Assembly: GCA_030762175.1 (NCBI GenBank)
Contig: CM060834.1
Span: 31,190,501 to 31,254,500 of the forward strand
DNA length: 64,000 nt
Direction of reading: 5' to 3'
Source: Metallyticus violacea
Taxonomy: Eukaryota > Arthropoda > Insecta > Mantodea > Metallyticidae
The notes under the pieces: model-generated
The model's input: only the letters and a program-made list of their open reading frames with translations
The model's database searches: none
Told to the model about the DNA's origin: nothing
In this document: positions 1-11,712 of the stretch, piece by piece
Numbering within the stretch: the first letter of the stretch is position 1
Layout: every line of letters starts with the position of its first letter
Position numbers and translations under genes: made by a program

Positions 1-170
1 CAAGTCCGGTTCTTTCTATCAAATAATGTCCTACACGCTGCCTGTGTAAAAGAGTTAATTCAAAATACAAATTAACCCCTATAAAGTTAGTGCAATAAAA
101 CCTCTGTTAGTAGAGAAACCATACGATACATAGAATTGGATGAGAGAGCTTCGTAGTTCCATGCTTGAAA
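1..170. other. unassigned A+T-rich DNA
   Basis: No reading frame, repeat or motif could be assigned in this first stretch. Confidence 0.5.
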
Positions 171-206
171 GTCGTCATAGCTCAGTTGGTTAGAGCGTCC
201 ACACGG
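171..206 (+). repeat. tRNA-like 5' half (A-box fragment)
   Basis: Bases 178-197 read TAGCTCAGTTGGTTAGAGCG, a very good match to the D-arm/A-box of an ordinary tRNA. No B-box follows at the normal distance, and the only B-box-like string nearby (ATTCAAATCC at 628-637) is more than 400 bases away. It is therefore not a functional tRNA gene. It is best explained as the truncated head of a tRNA-derived SINE or a tRNA pseudogene fragment. Confidence 0.5.
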
Positions 207-3018
207 AAATATATTTGCAGCTAATGTCCAGCACACGGATAGTATGAAAGAACAATTTCCATATCAGGGTGCATACACATAATGGACTCTAACTGGTAAG
301 AGGCTCTACTTCACATCCTCTCACCTCTCCAGGCCAAAATACTCCACAAGTATACACAGTGACTGCAAAGTTCCCTACAGGTGAACGATTTGCATCACGT
401 GATAGTATAGCAAGTGCAGTGCTGAAATATTTTCGAGTTAGAGCAAAGCAGCAACTTCAATATTCACTATTTGCGTAAGTTAATAAACAATGTTTCAGAG
501 CAGAATTACTTACATTTTGTACCTCGCCCAGCATTACATTTTTAATGAGACACAGATATTAATTTTGGGGCAATGTCACAGAGAAGTAGCATCTATCCGA
601 AGTTAACTGTAAAACCGGTGGGGGCACATTCAAATCCTACCTGAATATATGACATTTTTAATACCCGCTTTTTCCACAGCTCTGAGATAATGGAGATTTC
701 CTTTAGCGGTTCTACAGCCGGGATCAAAATAACCGGCATTCCTCTATTGCTAATGTAGATCAGTTATAATGTAATTGTGATATCCCTTTAGTGCGATGCT
801 ATCGATTGTCAGACGTCTTCCGCCCTAATACAGACGGCATCCCTCAGATTCCTCAACACAGTGTGCAAATTCCGGTGCAATGGGCCAAGTCATTGTGCGC
901 CTGCCATGGGCAAGGGGGAGATATGTAAATGATCGTTATTATGCCGCCTCGTGTATACATTACCCCGCGTTTCCGATTGCACACATACGCCAAAATACAG
1001 GCAGATCCAATGCTTGTTTAACCGTTGCCCTCCAACAACACCAGCGGTGAACGTGCTTGGAAATGCCCTTCGTGGGAACATACAGTTGGTAGCCCAGGGG
1101 AACACACTCCGTTTCTGAAGTAATATGACTATGATAGTAATTTTACTTAAATCAGAAAATGGTTGATTTACTAGGATAGTAACTTCACTTAAAGTATTAA
1201 ATGAAAATAAATAACAGAAAGTTTTATACATGAGTTAACTAACATGGGGAGTTTCTGGGAAGGGCATAGAACACCTAAAAATATCAAAATATGTTCATAT
1301 ATGACCAATTTCGCTTAATTATTTAGTTACTCATTTTTATTATAACGTAAGAAATGGAAACTCCTGAAAGTGACATTACAGTTATCCTGCTGTTGATTTA
1401 TCTTACTTTGGCATGATATGCCTAAGGAATGAGGTGTATCAAAGTTCCATCAAGAAAACAACGTTGTCACGTCTCTGCAACATTTTTCTGATTTGTTTAA
1501 TACTAACAGGGAACCGGTGCGAAAGTGAGAAAAATTATATTATCCTTTTATTAGTTAAAGTTACCCCTCAGATATTCTTAATATTATGAGGAACAGTGAA
1601 TATTCATAATTTCTGTTTAATCTTTAACTTACGAAAGTAACAGTGACAACGGTAATATACCAACGGTGGTGGTATGTTACTATTTAGACGAAAGCGATAA
1701 ACTAGACACTCGGAACTCGATGGGATGGGGCGAGGTTATTAAGGTTTGTCCCGCACTTTATCTACTGACATCCTAGTTTAATACGAGAACTTTTCAAGGT
1801 GCCAATAAATATGGAATATACAATGTTTGTGTTTTTATAGGTGAAAATGCTGAATAGGCGATGTCCCATCATATATAGCTATATTTTATATTTTAGTACT
1901 ACCGTGCGATCAGTTTTGTTTTTCCCCAGAGTGCTTTGCCTATGGACCAGCGCGCCACTTTGTGAATTGCTCTCATGGAATTACTTGCAGTGTAAGTAGG
2001 GCAAAGTTCTGTTGAAAAAATTAATGATCACGCTCCCTGACGGTTAATTCTATGAAAAAGGGGCTAGTATGGTATTCACATAAGTAACACAATCAACTGT
2101 ATACTGAAAAAATATGGTCCTATTCATCTTTCACCATTGAGTTAACATATTGAATCGTACATAAAGACACGCTGTGTCGTTGTAAATGCACGAGGCATTA
2201 TATGCTTTATATATACTGCCTAATTAATAAACAAACAGCACAATACTTCCCAGCAACAGCTGCTCTATGACTGCGACAGTCAGAAAGGTCAACAAGTAAG
2301 CAGCAGGCTTGCTATTCCTTTCAATGCGCGGCAAACAAGTGGGGCTCGGCTTGGTCACAGGAAAAACCCCCGCCGAGAGGGAAGCATCACTGCTCGCACT
2401 GTATCATAATTTTTATTCTTCAACCATTTGTTTTGTACATTTTCTATGCCTGTCGGTAACGCAATTATTCCACAATTTGAATTTACTATTTTATCTTCCT
2501 TTTAACTTTGTCCTTTTGAGTATGTTTAAAAAAACATCTTTAGCTTCGCTATGAACAGATCAAATAATTACATTTTTTGTAACTATAATAAAATGTATCA
2601 TCATGACCTCACCTCCTTCCCAAAACTACTGTATTTCAACTAACAGGATAATTTTGTACTCCTAACTAATTTATACACTAAAATCGCCCATGTCTCCTTT
2701 GAAATGTTTTTGGGAGTTATTTTATACACGTCCTCAGCTGTTAAAGCTATTTTGAATTTTGGAGCATTCACGACAAAAAAGCAATTAAATGTAATGGCAT
2801 AGAAAACATTTTGTGGAAATGGCTAAAAGATTACAAAAATGTTACATAAACTATGAAACTGTTTAAAACAGTTAAATTGTGTATTTATGTTACAAATTAA
2901 AACAATAAAAAGTCATATTATGAATACTAACTCATGGACCAGAAGCGTCAGGCGAGCAGGATGGTGCCTTGTGGTGTGGCAGTAGCTTGCGCTTATTCTA
3001 TTATCTTGTGGAGTCTGT
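207..3018. other. unassigned intergenic or intronic DNA
   Basis: No coding region or repeat is recognised. The stretch around 780-1120 and a short part near 2310-2400 are richer in G+C and CpG than their surroundings, but no frame there resembles a known protein and no promoter motif with correct spacing was found. Confidence 0.4.
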
Positions 3019-3114
3019 AGCTGATGTAAAATTATCCGGATCTCTTAGGGTATAAGGTTTCGTTAAAGATAAAATGGATAGAATTATAAATATGATGATG
3101 AATCCAAAGGTATC
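3019..3114 (-). pseudogene. CYTB: nuclear mitochondrial fragment (NUMT) of cytochrome b
   Basis: Read on the minus strand, 32 codons align without gaps to the part of mitochondrial cytochrome b that contains the GFI helix segment and the highly conserved PY-L-x-DPDNF stretch before the Qo-site PEWY motif. The visible string is PYTLRDPDNFTSA. The residue before DPDNF is encoded by AGA, which is Ser in the invertebrate mitochondrial code, and Ser or Gly is usual there. The similarity ends abruptly on both sides: there is no PEWY motif downstream, two stop codons follow soon after, and the upstream frame is unrelated. This is a short mitochondrial DNA insert in the nucleus, not a gene. Ungapped length and the DPDNF core are the evidence; no search was run. 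Confidence 0.6.
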
Positions 3115-5073
3115 GGGGGTCTCCCGGGACCTGGGGACACCTCCAGGAGACCTTAATGAAACGAAGAGAGGTTCTCGCGAGTTCACCAGCATTTGCCACT
3201 TCTCATCTATTGGAAACGTTAGGGAACTCTATACATCGCCTTTTCCTTCTCCTAATTCCTGGCCGCCCGGTGTATCTTCTATCTAATTCCTTCATCCCGG
3301 AGGGCTCTCTAGAGGGAGTGTGTACAACAGGCTAATTGGCGGCTGCGGTGCGAACTCCTTCTCAAATCTATTTAATTCCCTAAAAGCTACTTCCTAATAG
3401 CAACACTTATTATAGTAGAACCGAAAAAAAAAATCATTTCAAGCTTCAAAGCAGAAAGCACAGTGTAATGTTAAACATCACACTATTGACAGCAATGCGG
3501 TTTATTTTACACAAACTTATATTGTTTATTTGCGTACTTGTTTGACGACTAAAATGCAGTAACAGTTGGGGAATTATAAATCATTTGGGTTCAAAAATCT
3601 GTTCTTGCATCAATTATGCTAAAAGATATTCGAAAAAAGAATCATTAGTATATTTTGGTCCGGAAAGGACCTTCATATTTTAACTCTAAAGAGTTTTCAT
3701 AATTTGAAAGCTACTGCATGTGCGGTTTAAATTTACCAGTCGTGATTGGTCCATAGTTTTTCTAAGAAAGTAGGTATCTAATAACACAGTCTGCTGCAGT
3801 AAACGGAGAACATTGTTTGAGGGGGCTAGAAATTGGCCAATCCCAGACTGGCGAACCACGAGATGAAAAGGTAATCTTCATGCATGATTACCGCTGTCCT
3901 GTAAAAGAATTACTTGGGAATTTTTATTGGCTTCTTGTTACAACAGACACTTTTTTTTAAACTCAAAAACGAGTTTTCGTGATACATCCAATTCTACAGC
4001 AACTGAAAAACGCAATTTTGCATGAAACATTTCGAGACAATGTCTGCAAAAGAATGTATAAAATGATATTCAATAAAAGGAAAGTGGAAATATTACCAAT
4101 TCTTTAAAAAAGTATTACTTTGTGAGACCGTCATAATGATTTCTTCCCCGCCTATTTCAACATTATACTTTTTGGTTCTTGAAATTTTGCTTGGGGCTCG
4201 TATTCAAAAGGTTTAAATCCTATGGCCGGTAAACCCGATTGAGATTTTTCACATTTTCAAAAAGCAAATGCTGGGTTAATATTTCTCTGCCATGGACTCA
4301 CCTTACTTTTTTATTCATATGTATTCCATGTCTAAGTGGTGTCTGCGTCATTCTGTGTTTACTATGTCTTCGATATGACCCTGACAACGAACTGGCCACC
4401 TTTATAAGCCAATGCTCGGTTCAGAAGTGCCTGGGTTAAAGGCCTAATACCAGAGGAGATAAATAATGTATATAATTTTAAATCAATACAAGCTCAAGGT
4501 TTCTTTTCAAACAACTATTTAATTATTACGTAATGTTACTACATGCTGTCCTAGAGTTGAATTCCCGTGCACAGAAAAATGAAGGGTGTGTTTACAGAGA
4601 TATGGACTTACTGTTAGGAAAGAGGGAAAAGTTTGTTCCAGCTGGAGTTTGCCCAGAGACGGAGGCAAGGGTGGGCTTGTAATTTGTCTTCCACATCAGA
4701 ATCATCAGTCATATTTTCGCACTGCAGCGTACGGTAGAAGCAGAGGCAGAGAATTGGAAAAATTTAACCAGATTTGTGCTCTATATGTACCGGAAGCAAC
4801 CAAAAGCAGTCGCAAAAAGCAGATCATTTCGTCGCAGTTCTAGAAAGTCCAACAAACGAATCGATACAACATCACATCTATTCTTTGAGATCAAGTGCCA
4901 TGAGAGACATTAAGATATTATTTAATTATAATTATGTATAAGACCTTTCCCCTTCTAATTAATTACTTTCTTTAGTACCGTTGTTTTCTATTCGTACAAC
5001 TTATTTCATTTTTCAAAATTTCACCAAACATATAATCTTGGTAGCTTAGGAGAAACATTATAACATATTTAGT
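3115..5073. other. unassigned DNA
   Basis: The flank at 3110-3360 is unusually G+C-rich for this window but carries no recognisable frame. The rest is A+T-rich and featureless to the eye. Confidence 0.4.
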
Positions 5074-5115
5074 TTAGCGGTACTCAAACGTTTCCTCACC
5101 TCGGAACCCCCTTAA
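5074..5115 (+). repeat. hAT-like transposon terminus
   Basis: The sequence begins AGCGGTACTCAAACG and continues into a CGGAACCCCC-type run. This resembles the subterminal pattern of many hAT elements, whose ends read CAG-GGTTCTCAAAC followed by a GGACCCC/GGAACCCC block. No matching 8-bp duplication could be paired with another end, so the extent of the parent element is uncertain. Confidence 0.4.
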
Positions 5116-6053
5116 AGATATCTCGCTGTAGCCAACCCTTAAGCATTAACTCAAAGTTTAAAACCAAAGTTTAAAAGATAACTTTTAAATTTTTACATCA
5201 TTTTAAGATATATAAAAAAAATACACATTTTTCATTTTTTTTATTTATTTATTTTTTTTTTACATTTTGTTGCAGAGTATTTTACATAATATTAATAATT
5301 ATAATAATATTATTTTCAAAATTATATAAAACATTAATATTAATAATAGAACAACATTGATGATTTTCATTCCTGAATGATATGATAGATGTATGCTGCA
5401 TTTCACATACAAGCCCTGTCATGTCGACTTTAAAAGGAGAAATTTGTACTCTGAAACTTCTTTGTTTTTTCAAACGATAACAAAATTAACTTTAGATAAG
5501 TGAGCGCAGAGAACTAAATTCGCACGTGTTAAAAGGGCAACTCCAAATGTTTTGCAGTTTTTACTTTACCGTTAATTATGAAACTAGAAGGGTAGATGCA
5601 CAATTATGTTTAAGGAACCAATGTCTCGATTGTAAATGAGTTTAAAATTCTGTCATTTCCTTACTATTGTGTTAAAAAGTCCAAGGTAGGGACTTCTGCG
5701 TTTTAACAAATTAGTTGCACTGCGGTATATGTCAATTGTCAAAGTTCAATAATGCTCTTTGTCCATTAATGGATTTTCGTTGTTGTAAATTTCAAATCAT
5801 ACAAGCCAACGTTCTCGTGCAGGAAAAAGGCAGTCCTCATAGCTACAAGAAAAATGTCATAAAGCAACACTGAGATGAGAAGCTTACAAAAACTATTTTA
5901 GAAATAATATAGACGCCAAAACAGTTGATGAAAGATGCAGGTATTTTAATATACAATGTAGTATGGATTCACAAGTAGTTTGAATGTAACTATAAAACAT
6001 ATTTAACTGCCGCAAATACCACTGTAAATTTTATACAGAGTAATTTACAAGGC
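5116..6053. other. A+T-rich DNA, possibly the interior of a hAT element
   Basis: This contains homopolymeric T runs at about 5236-5263 and A+T-rich simple sequence at 5284-5345. No transposase frame is recognisable. Confidence 0.35.
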
Positions 6054-7311
6054 TAGATCCAAAGTTTCCGGATTGGCCTATAAAGATTAATGCCTTCACA
6101 AAATTCTTTCTGGTGTCATACCTTATCTATTAAGTAAATAATTGCAGCTGTAACTTCCGCTCCGCTGTGTTCAGTTATCCAGATATAGTTGCATAAAGAA
6201 GGCTAGGTGTAGAAGATTGTGACATGTTCAAAATGGAGCATCGAGCTGTCTTTAAGTTCTTCACAAAAGAAGGACTTACTTTAAATTAAATTAAACAGCG
6301 ATTGAACGGTGTATTTTCGGAAGCATCCCCCTCATGTTCTACCGTAAAAGAACGGGCCAAACTTTGTAGAATGGGTCGAGAAAGCATTGAAGATGAAGAG
6401 CGTGTAGGTCGGCCCTTGGAGTTGCTCACTCCTAGAAACATCCATCTTGTGGAAGATCGGGGGCTTAAAATTACAGAAATAGCAGCAAGGTTGGGCCTTT
6501 CTAAAACAACAGTCCTTCGAATTATTCATGAACATTTAAACAAGAATAAGGTTAGTGCAAGATGGTGCCTAGACTTCTTTCCCCAGTCCAAAAGCAGCAA
6601 CGAGTCATCTTTGTCAGGCATTTTTGGAGCTCTGCCGTGGCAACGAGAGAGAAATTATGCAAACCATTGTTACAGGAGATGAAACTGTGGTCCTCTACTT
6701 GATATCTTATCCAAAAGAGAATCAATAGAACGGCGTAAAGCTGGCGAAGCACCGCCTCTAAAGGCCTAGGTCATTCAGTCAACCAAGAAGATCATGGTAA
6801 CAATCTTTAGGGACTATAAAGGAATATTCTTCATTGACTTCAAGGAGAGGAACGTCACAGTAAATGGGGAGTACTATGCTGGCCTACTGCACAGACTACG
6901 TGCTTCCATCAAAGAGAAAAGGCGAGGAAAGCTGAGAGGTGTGCACCTTCCTCACGACAACGCGCCTGCGCACACAGTTCTTGTTACAAAGGAAGCTGTG
7001 AAGAAATGTCGCTTCAAGGGAAACGACCATTCACCGTACAGCACAGATCTAGCTCCAAGTTACTATTTCCTCTTCTCAAAACTCAAGGAAGGACCGTCGA
7101 GGAAGGAAATTTAAGTGTGACGAAGAAGTGATGGATGCTGTTTATGTCCATTTTACAGACAACACTTCTGACTATTTGGAGGGGGGTTGAAATGCTATTT
7201 CAAAGATGTGAGAAGTGTGTTACAATAAAAGGTAACTATATTGAAAAGTGAAATATAGTTTTTGTCTTTATCACACTTAGAAAATGGTTAAGCCGGAAAT
7301 TTATGAACCTA
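6054..7311 (+). mobile_element. mariner-family DNA transposon, near full length
   Basis: The element is about 1.26 kb, the normal mariner size, and its ends form imperfect terminal inverted repeats. The left end reads TAGATCCAAAGTTTCCGGAT, and the right end read in reverse complement is TAGGTTCATAAATTTCCGGC; both share the TTTCCGG core. TA dinucleotides sit at the borders, as expected for mariner insertion. The interior encodes a broken transposase on the plus strand. It lies between two hAT-like ends at 5.07 and 9.8 kb and may be nested in that older element. Confidence 0.85.
6224..7170 (+). pseudogene. mariner transposase (decayed)
   Basis: The frame starts at ATG 6224 (MFKMEHRAV) and meets a TAA at 6287-6289. 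It resumes through the paired helix-turn-helix DNA-binding region, with STVKERAK, RMGRESIEDEERVGRP and EIAARLGLSKTTV visible, up to about 6540. Frameshifts follow near 6560-6650. The first catalytic Asp lies in VTGDET (codon 6678-6680). The C-terminal half is open from 6794 to 7114 and carries the second Asp in PHDNAPAHT (6956-6958) and the third in DLAPSYYFLF (7046-7048). Only 29 residues separate the last two Asp residues, where mariners have 34, so a small internal deletion is likely. It is inactive because of the stop and frameshifts. Confidence 0.8.
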
Positions 7312-7439
7312 CGCTCGTATATAGAACATTTCTTTCACAACATATTATTCCTCAGAATATCTTTGGGAGATATTAACCCTTATCGAAAATGTTGAAAATA
7401 TCCTTCCTGCTGCATAAGACTTAATTCTCACGTAGTTCC

Positions 7440-8000
7440 ATGTTACTGGCCGCTCGTTGGAGGACTGTGTTGTCAATACCACTAATCTACTGTATACTGT
7501 TATGCTGCAGATGGCCCAATGTCTGGGGAAATGTGGCGTAAACTATCTTTTAACCACAAAGGAAAAAGTTCGGTATTGTCAAATCAGATCTCGATGGCCA
7601 CAGGTTCTTGGAGATTATCCGGTTGTCATAGAAACTTTCAATTAGCGCCATGAATTGGTTTGAGGTTTGTTGTATGTATGACCCAGCTCTACGTCGTCCA
7701 GTTGCTCACGAACTTCATGATGAATTATCATCATGATAATTCGATGATACTCTCAGTGTCCACAGTCTGGTCAAAAAGATCTCCTGTTCTCTGTGTGGAT
7801 ATTGCACACCAAACCCCAATTTTAATTGGGTACACAGATGCTTCATGAATGACATGTGGATTTTGAACAATGAGTTCTAAGAGTTCGCATAGCCGCATAA
7901 ATAGAACCATGTTTAATCTGTGAACCATGTGATGACAATATGCCAATGTTTTCCTTAATGAATGCCGTGTTGTGTTATGCAGGGGGGAGAACATTTTCAA
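7440..8000 (-). pseudogene. mariner/Tc1-like transposase fragment
   Basis: On the minus strand three blocks match the DDE transposase type that is common in insects and carries a DNPR.I..LK tail. Upstream is a segment resembling TDEAWF..GY.NSQN. Next comes NPHVIHEASVYPIKIGVWCA, which is well preserved. Further downstream, SFYDNRIISKNLWPSRS and IPNFFLCG correspond to the region around the third catalytic residue. The blocks lie in different frames with stops between them, and the N-terminal domain is absent. This is a 5'-truncated, inactive remnant lying just beyond the mariner at 6.05-7.31 kb and in opposite orientation. Confidence 0.65.
7722..7742. repeat. 21-nt palindrome
   Basis: Ten-base arms, GAATTATCAT and ATGATAATTC, flank one central base. 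The palindrome is inside the decayed transposase remnant and has no evident function. Confidence 0.5.
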
Positions 8001-8670
8001 ACTTTTTATACAGATTAATAACCACTAAAGATACTCTACATTTAAGGTATAATAACTTGTGACTAGCACCATTCATTTGAAAATAAACAAAGAAATAAAA
8101 TTGTCATTTCTCTATAAATCATCTCTGTATAACTTTGTTTTATCAACTCTATTAATCTCTGTGGAACTATTTACAAAAACAAGTGCCTACTCATATGTAA
8201 AAATGCGGCTGTTAAGCGACAAATGTGCCGAACAATAAAAATCACCAACTGTCTACACAGCTTCCAGCATTAACTGTCAGCAAAAAAATTAAAAACATTC
8301 AGCACTTTTTTCCCCATAAAGGGTCACAGTTTTCTCCCTTGCGATCGTGATTTCAGCTTAGTGCAGAAAAGGTTAAGGAAGATATATCGAATGTTTACAG
8401 CACATCAATTAACAGAATTAATAATAGAAAGTAGCACACACAAATTTCACAGCGAAAGAAGTAGATAGTTCAACTGAAATCTTAAATTTTAAAGACTAGT
8501 AGATCAACTTCTATTAGAGAACAGCTGTTTCTCTGGAAAGTTCATCAAAACGGAGAGATGCGAGGATTCTTTTTGGTACAAATTCACTGTATCACTTCAT
8601 TTATGGCTCAGATACTTCCGACTATATTGTTGCATTTCCATTCAGCAATCTTGACCTAAAATTATTTTTT
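8001..8670. other. unassigned A+T-rich DNA
   Basis: Nothing recognisable is seen between the transposase remnant and the following SINE. Confidence 0.4.
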
Positions 8671-8940
8671 TAATGGTGTTTAATGCCCATTTTTACTACT
8701 GAGGCACCACAGACGGTGACACTGATGATACATGAGAGAAAATGATAAATTGGGAAAGGATTTTTAAGGGGGAAAAAAAACGTTTCAGGCTTAAGTTTAG
8801 GGTACCTCCCCGGTATTTGCCATTTATGAGGACTGAGGAAAACCTGAGAAAAGCCTTAGTCAGGGAGGACGATCCTGGGGAGATTCGAACTCCAGACCTC
8901 TGGCTCAGTGCGCCTTAACGACCTCGGCCACCCGTGGCGG
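8671..8940 (-). mobile_element. SINE-A copy (tRNA Ser/Leu-like head)
   Basis: In reverse complement the copy starts with a tRNA-like head, GTGGCCGAGGTCGTTAAGGC (A-box region), then GAGTTCGAATC (B-box). A conserved body follows with the blocks TCCTCAGT...CATAAATGGC and AACTTAAGCCTGAAAC-like sequence, and a tail resembles AAATGGGCATTAAACACC. It shares this layout with the copies at 14.0, 31.1, 32.7, 38.5, 50.4 and 50.9 kb. The short string AAATTA occurs at both edges and may be a decayed target-site duplication. Confidence 0.85.
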
Positions 8941-9765
8941 TGAAATTACATGTTAAACTACTTAAAAATGTAAGCTATCCTACTATTAAAGTAAATAGAA
9001 CATCTTCACAAAAGTATTCGTTATGTAGATGAGAGCCACCGAGAATTTTACATGGACATTCAACAATGTCCCATTGCTATTTAGTAAAGAAACAGCTGCT
9101 GAAGATTAGGAAAATTGGACACATATTTTTGTTATGCATGTTTTCAGCTTTTAATTTCATTTTATAACTTTAAACAAATAGTTATTATAAAAATGATTAA
9201 AAAAGAAATAAATAATTTTTAAAATTAATGTCAGTTGTATTTTTTCAACATTCGTTAAAAGGGCACAGGCCCCTAGGGTTCAAAGTATAATTGAATTCAG
9301 TTTATTTAACATAAGATATTTCACGCCGATGATTATTATCAGAAAGGGAAATAGAATGTTCTGAAGTGGGCAATAAGCAACAACATCGCAAAATATGTCA
9401 GTTTTTCGTTAATACTGAAAAGTTTAGTGTAATAGACCTCTGCACTTTTTAAAAACTTTTCTTTCAATTATTTGTTACGAAAAGCATCAATAGTTTCATG
9501 GTCTTCTTTGGTAACACAGGAAAATCTAAAGGCAGACAGCCCCAGCGTGCACAGTTTGTTACGAAAAATGCGTGTTGTTGGCGGGGAAGGCGTCTCGTGT
9601 TTTCGGTGTACCTATTTAAAAGCTCCCCCCGGAAAAAATAGGCACCTTCAATTTAATTCTAATAATCTTTACCTTAACAAATAACCATTATAAACGCATA
9701 TAATATTTTGTTTTCTCATAATTCATTTGTAATGCTATTAACAATACTCTAATGCTTTGGTCTCC
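8941..9765. other. unassigned DNA
   Basis: A G+C-richer patch lies at about 9530-9640, but no frame there resembles a known protein. Confidence 0.35.
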
Positions 9766-9806
9766 CCTGGGAGGACCTTGCGGACCACTGTTTGAGAACC
9801 GCCGGT
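9766..9806 (-). repeat. hAT-like transposon terminus
   Basis: In reverse complement this reads CGGCGGTTCTCAAACAGTGG followed by TCCGCAAGG and CCTCCCAGGGG, a typical hAT-type end. It is in inverted orientation to the end at 5.07 kb and shares the GCGGT-CTCAAAC core. The two could be the ends of one element of about 4.7 kb or belong to two separate decayed copies. Confidence 0.45.
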
Positions 9807-10524
9807 CTATTTCTCGTAGAAATTCTAAGAATCCGGTTACCTACTGTGCACGTAACCAGATTGCCTCAGCGAAAGAATTGCAAGGAGTTCGTTATTAGAG
9901 CTCTCCTTCCCTCCACGCATCGCATATATCAATATCAAGTTTATTTCTCCGTATTGTACTGTGCTGACCTGCACATTACAAAGACGTATCATAATGCAAC
10001 CCAGGAAAATGTCTGCAAGGCACGCACAAATTCTCTGTTTTCATTGTACTTGATAGAGCAGTGAATTATGTTAGCATTCTAAATGGAGCTCTAAATATTT
10101 ATAATATACCAATACTTTAAAATTAACTAAATAACTTTAAAGCAACAAATTAATGAACAATCTAATGTTACACTCTTCCATTGTATCATTTATTTTTTAA
10201 ACAATTTTATAATTCGCTCAATTTAACAATTATGATGTATTTATGATTAAAAACAATGAATTTTAATGGATTTTAGATCGTAATAGATAGATACTAGTAT
10301 CGCAAATATGTTTTGTTTCCGGAAAGATAGTTTATAAATTAAGGAGAAATCATATCTAGCTTCGCCATTATATACTATTCTATATAACATAATATTATTT
10401 ATGTTAAAGGTTTGTTTTATATACCACCGCTCATTATTTCAATATATAGTTAATTGACTTGAAATCATAGACGTCACGTTTAATTACTAAATAAATAGCA
10501 TATAAATTCACGCCTTGTTAATTT
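9807..10524. other. unassigned A+T-rich DNA
   Basis: No gene or repeat is recognised. Confidence 0.4.
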
Positions 10525-10710
10525 TCGGAGGTCTTGGGTTTGAATGCAGACCAAGATGTCTGGGTAACTTTTTTTTTCGGAGTTTTCCTTTATCCCGAGA
10601 AGGTGAATGTCAGATAACTCTAAGGCGCCAAGGACTCTTTATTTGTGCCATTATTAATTCTTTACATTCTATTCCATTTTACACTACGACTTAGTCCTAC
10701 AGTATTCACG
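10525..10710 (+). mobile_element. SINE-B copy, head truncated
   Basis: The copy begins with GGAGGTCTTGGGTTTGAATG, containing a B-box-like GGTTTGAATGC. The body matches the reverse complement of the copy at 13.6 kb: a TCCTTTATCCCGAGAAGGTG block, CTCTAAGGCGCCAAGGACTC, and a tail with ATTAATTC and ATTCCATT repeats. The A-box half of the tRNA-like head is missing here. Confidence 0.65.
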
Positions 10711-11049
10711 ACCAATCATTGCGAGAAGACCAATGCAATCAAAGCTACATTTTATAAATATTTAAAAAGTGATGTGAATTAAAATATAGGATCCAATCAG
10801 TCAATTAAACACACATTTCCGGATTTCTATGTCCTCAAAGTTTAAGATATAAAAACAAATAAATGCACATTTTCAGAATTTTCCTTTTTATTGCAGTGCA
10901 CCCTTACAAAATAGTAATTGTTATATTACATTCAAAAAGGGCATAAAACATTAATATTAATGACATAATGGAACAGCATTAATCGAAACACATAAAAAAG
11001 AAAAGAAAAAAAGTATATAGAAATTAGGAAGGGTCTGTTTGATTGGCTG

Positions 11050-11297
11050 ATGGGGTTCAAACCCGGCCAGGATCAGTGGAGTTTTTCGGGATAAAAATCC
11101 TAAATATAGCTTCCTTCGGAAGGGAAGTAAAGGCCTGATCCCGTGTTGTACATTTACGGCACGAAAAAGAACCACAAGCCTGAAAGAAGAGCCCTCTGAG
11201 CAAAATTTGTCAGCCGTTTCACGCCCTGAATTGAATGAGACGCTGATGACTTGAGATGTTAAAACAGCGTCTGTAAATAAACCAACTATAATAATAG
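11050..11297 (+). mobile_element. SINE-C copy
   Basis: The copy begins with GGGGTTCAAACCCGGCCAGG (B-box of a tRNA-like head whose A-box part has decayed). The shared SINE-C body follows: a purine-rich GAAGGGAAGTAAAG block, ACATTTACGGCACGAAAAAG, CAGCCGTTTCACGCCCTGAA and GATGACTTGAGATGTTAAA. It ends in the A-rich tail AAATAAACCAA. The same order occurs in the copies at 12.6, 24.7, 34.2, 39.7, 49.4 and 57.1 kb. Confidence 0.8.
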
Positions 11298-11601
11298 CTG
11301 ATTCAAATGTACATATCACCTTGCATAATTTGGGCATCGATGTTGTTCCCTGTACTATTGATTAAGCAGTGTATTAAGGCCTTATTAAATTACCTGTTAT
11401 ATGGAGTTCGGTTTGTTGTTGATACTTTAAGTGGTTACACGGTTGCTATGGCTCCAAGTGTGGAACCATTAATTGAAAACATGCTGCAATTGTAGTGTTG
11501 AGAAAGGTAAATTGTCAATTCGTCAAGTGCCAAATAGTGACAATTGGGAGGGGGGTGCAATACACCTTTTCCAGCACCTCGCAACACGACAAAAAGGGAT
11601 A

Positions 11602-11605
<4 letters not shown>

Positions 11606-11649
<44 letters not shown>

Positions 11650-11712
11650 TATTATTATCATCATCATTATTATCATTATCATTATTATTATTGCTGTTGT
11701 TGTTGTTGATGT
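11606..11712. repeat. ATT/ATC/GTT trinucleotide microsatellite
   Basis: A compound array of ATT units grades into ATC and then GTT units. Long homopolymeric protein readings across it in all frames are artefacts of the repeat. Confidence 0.95.
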
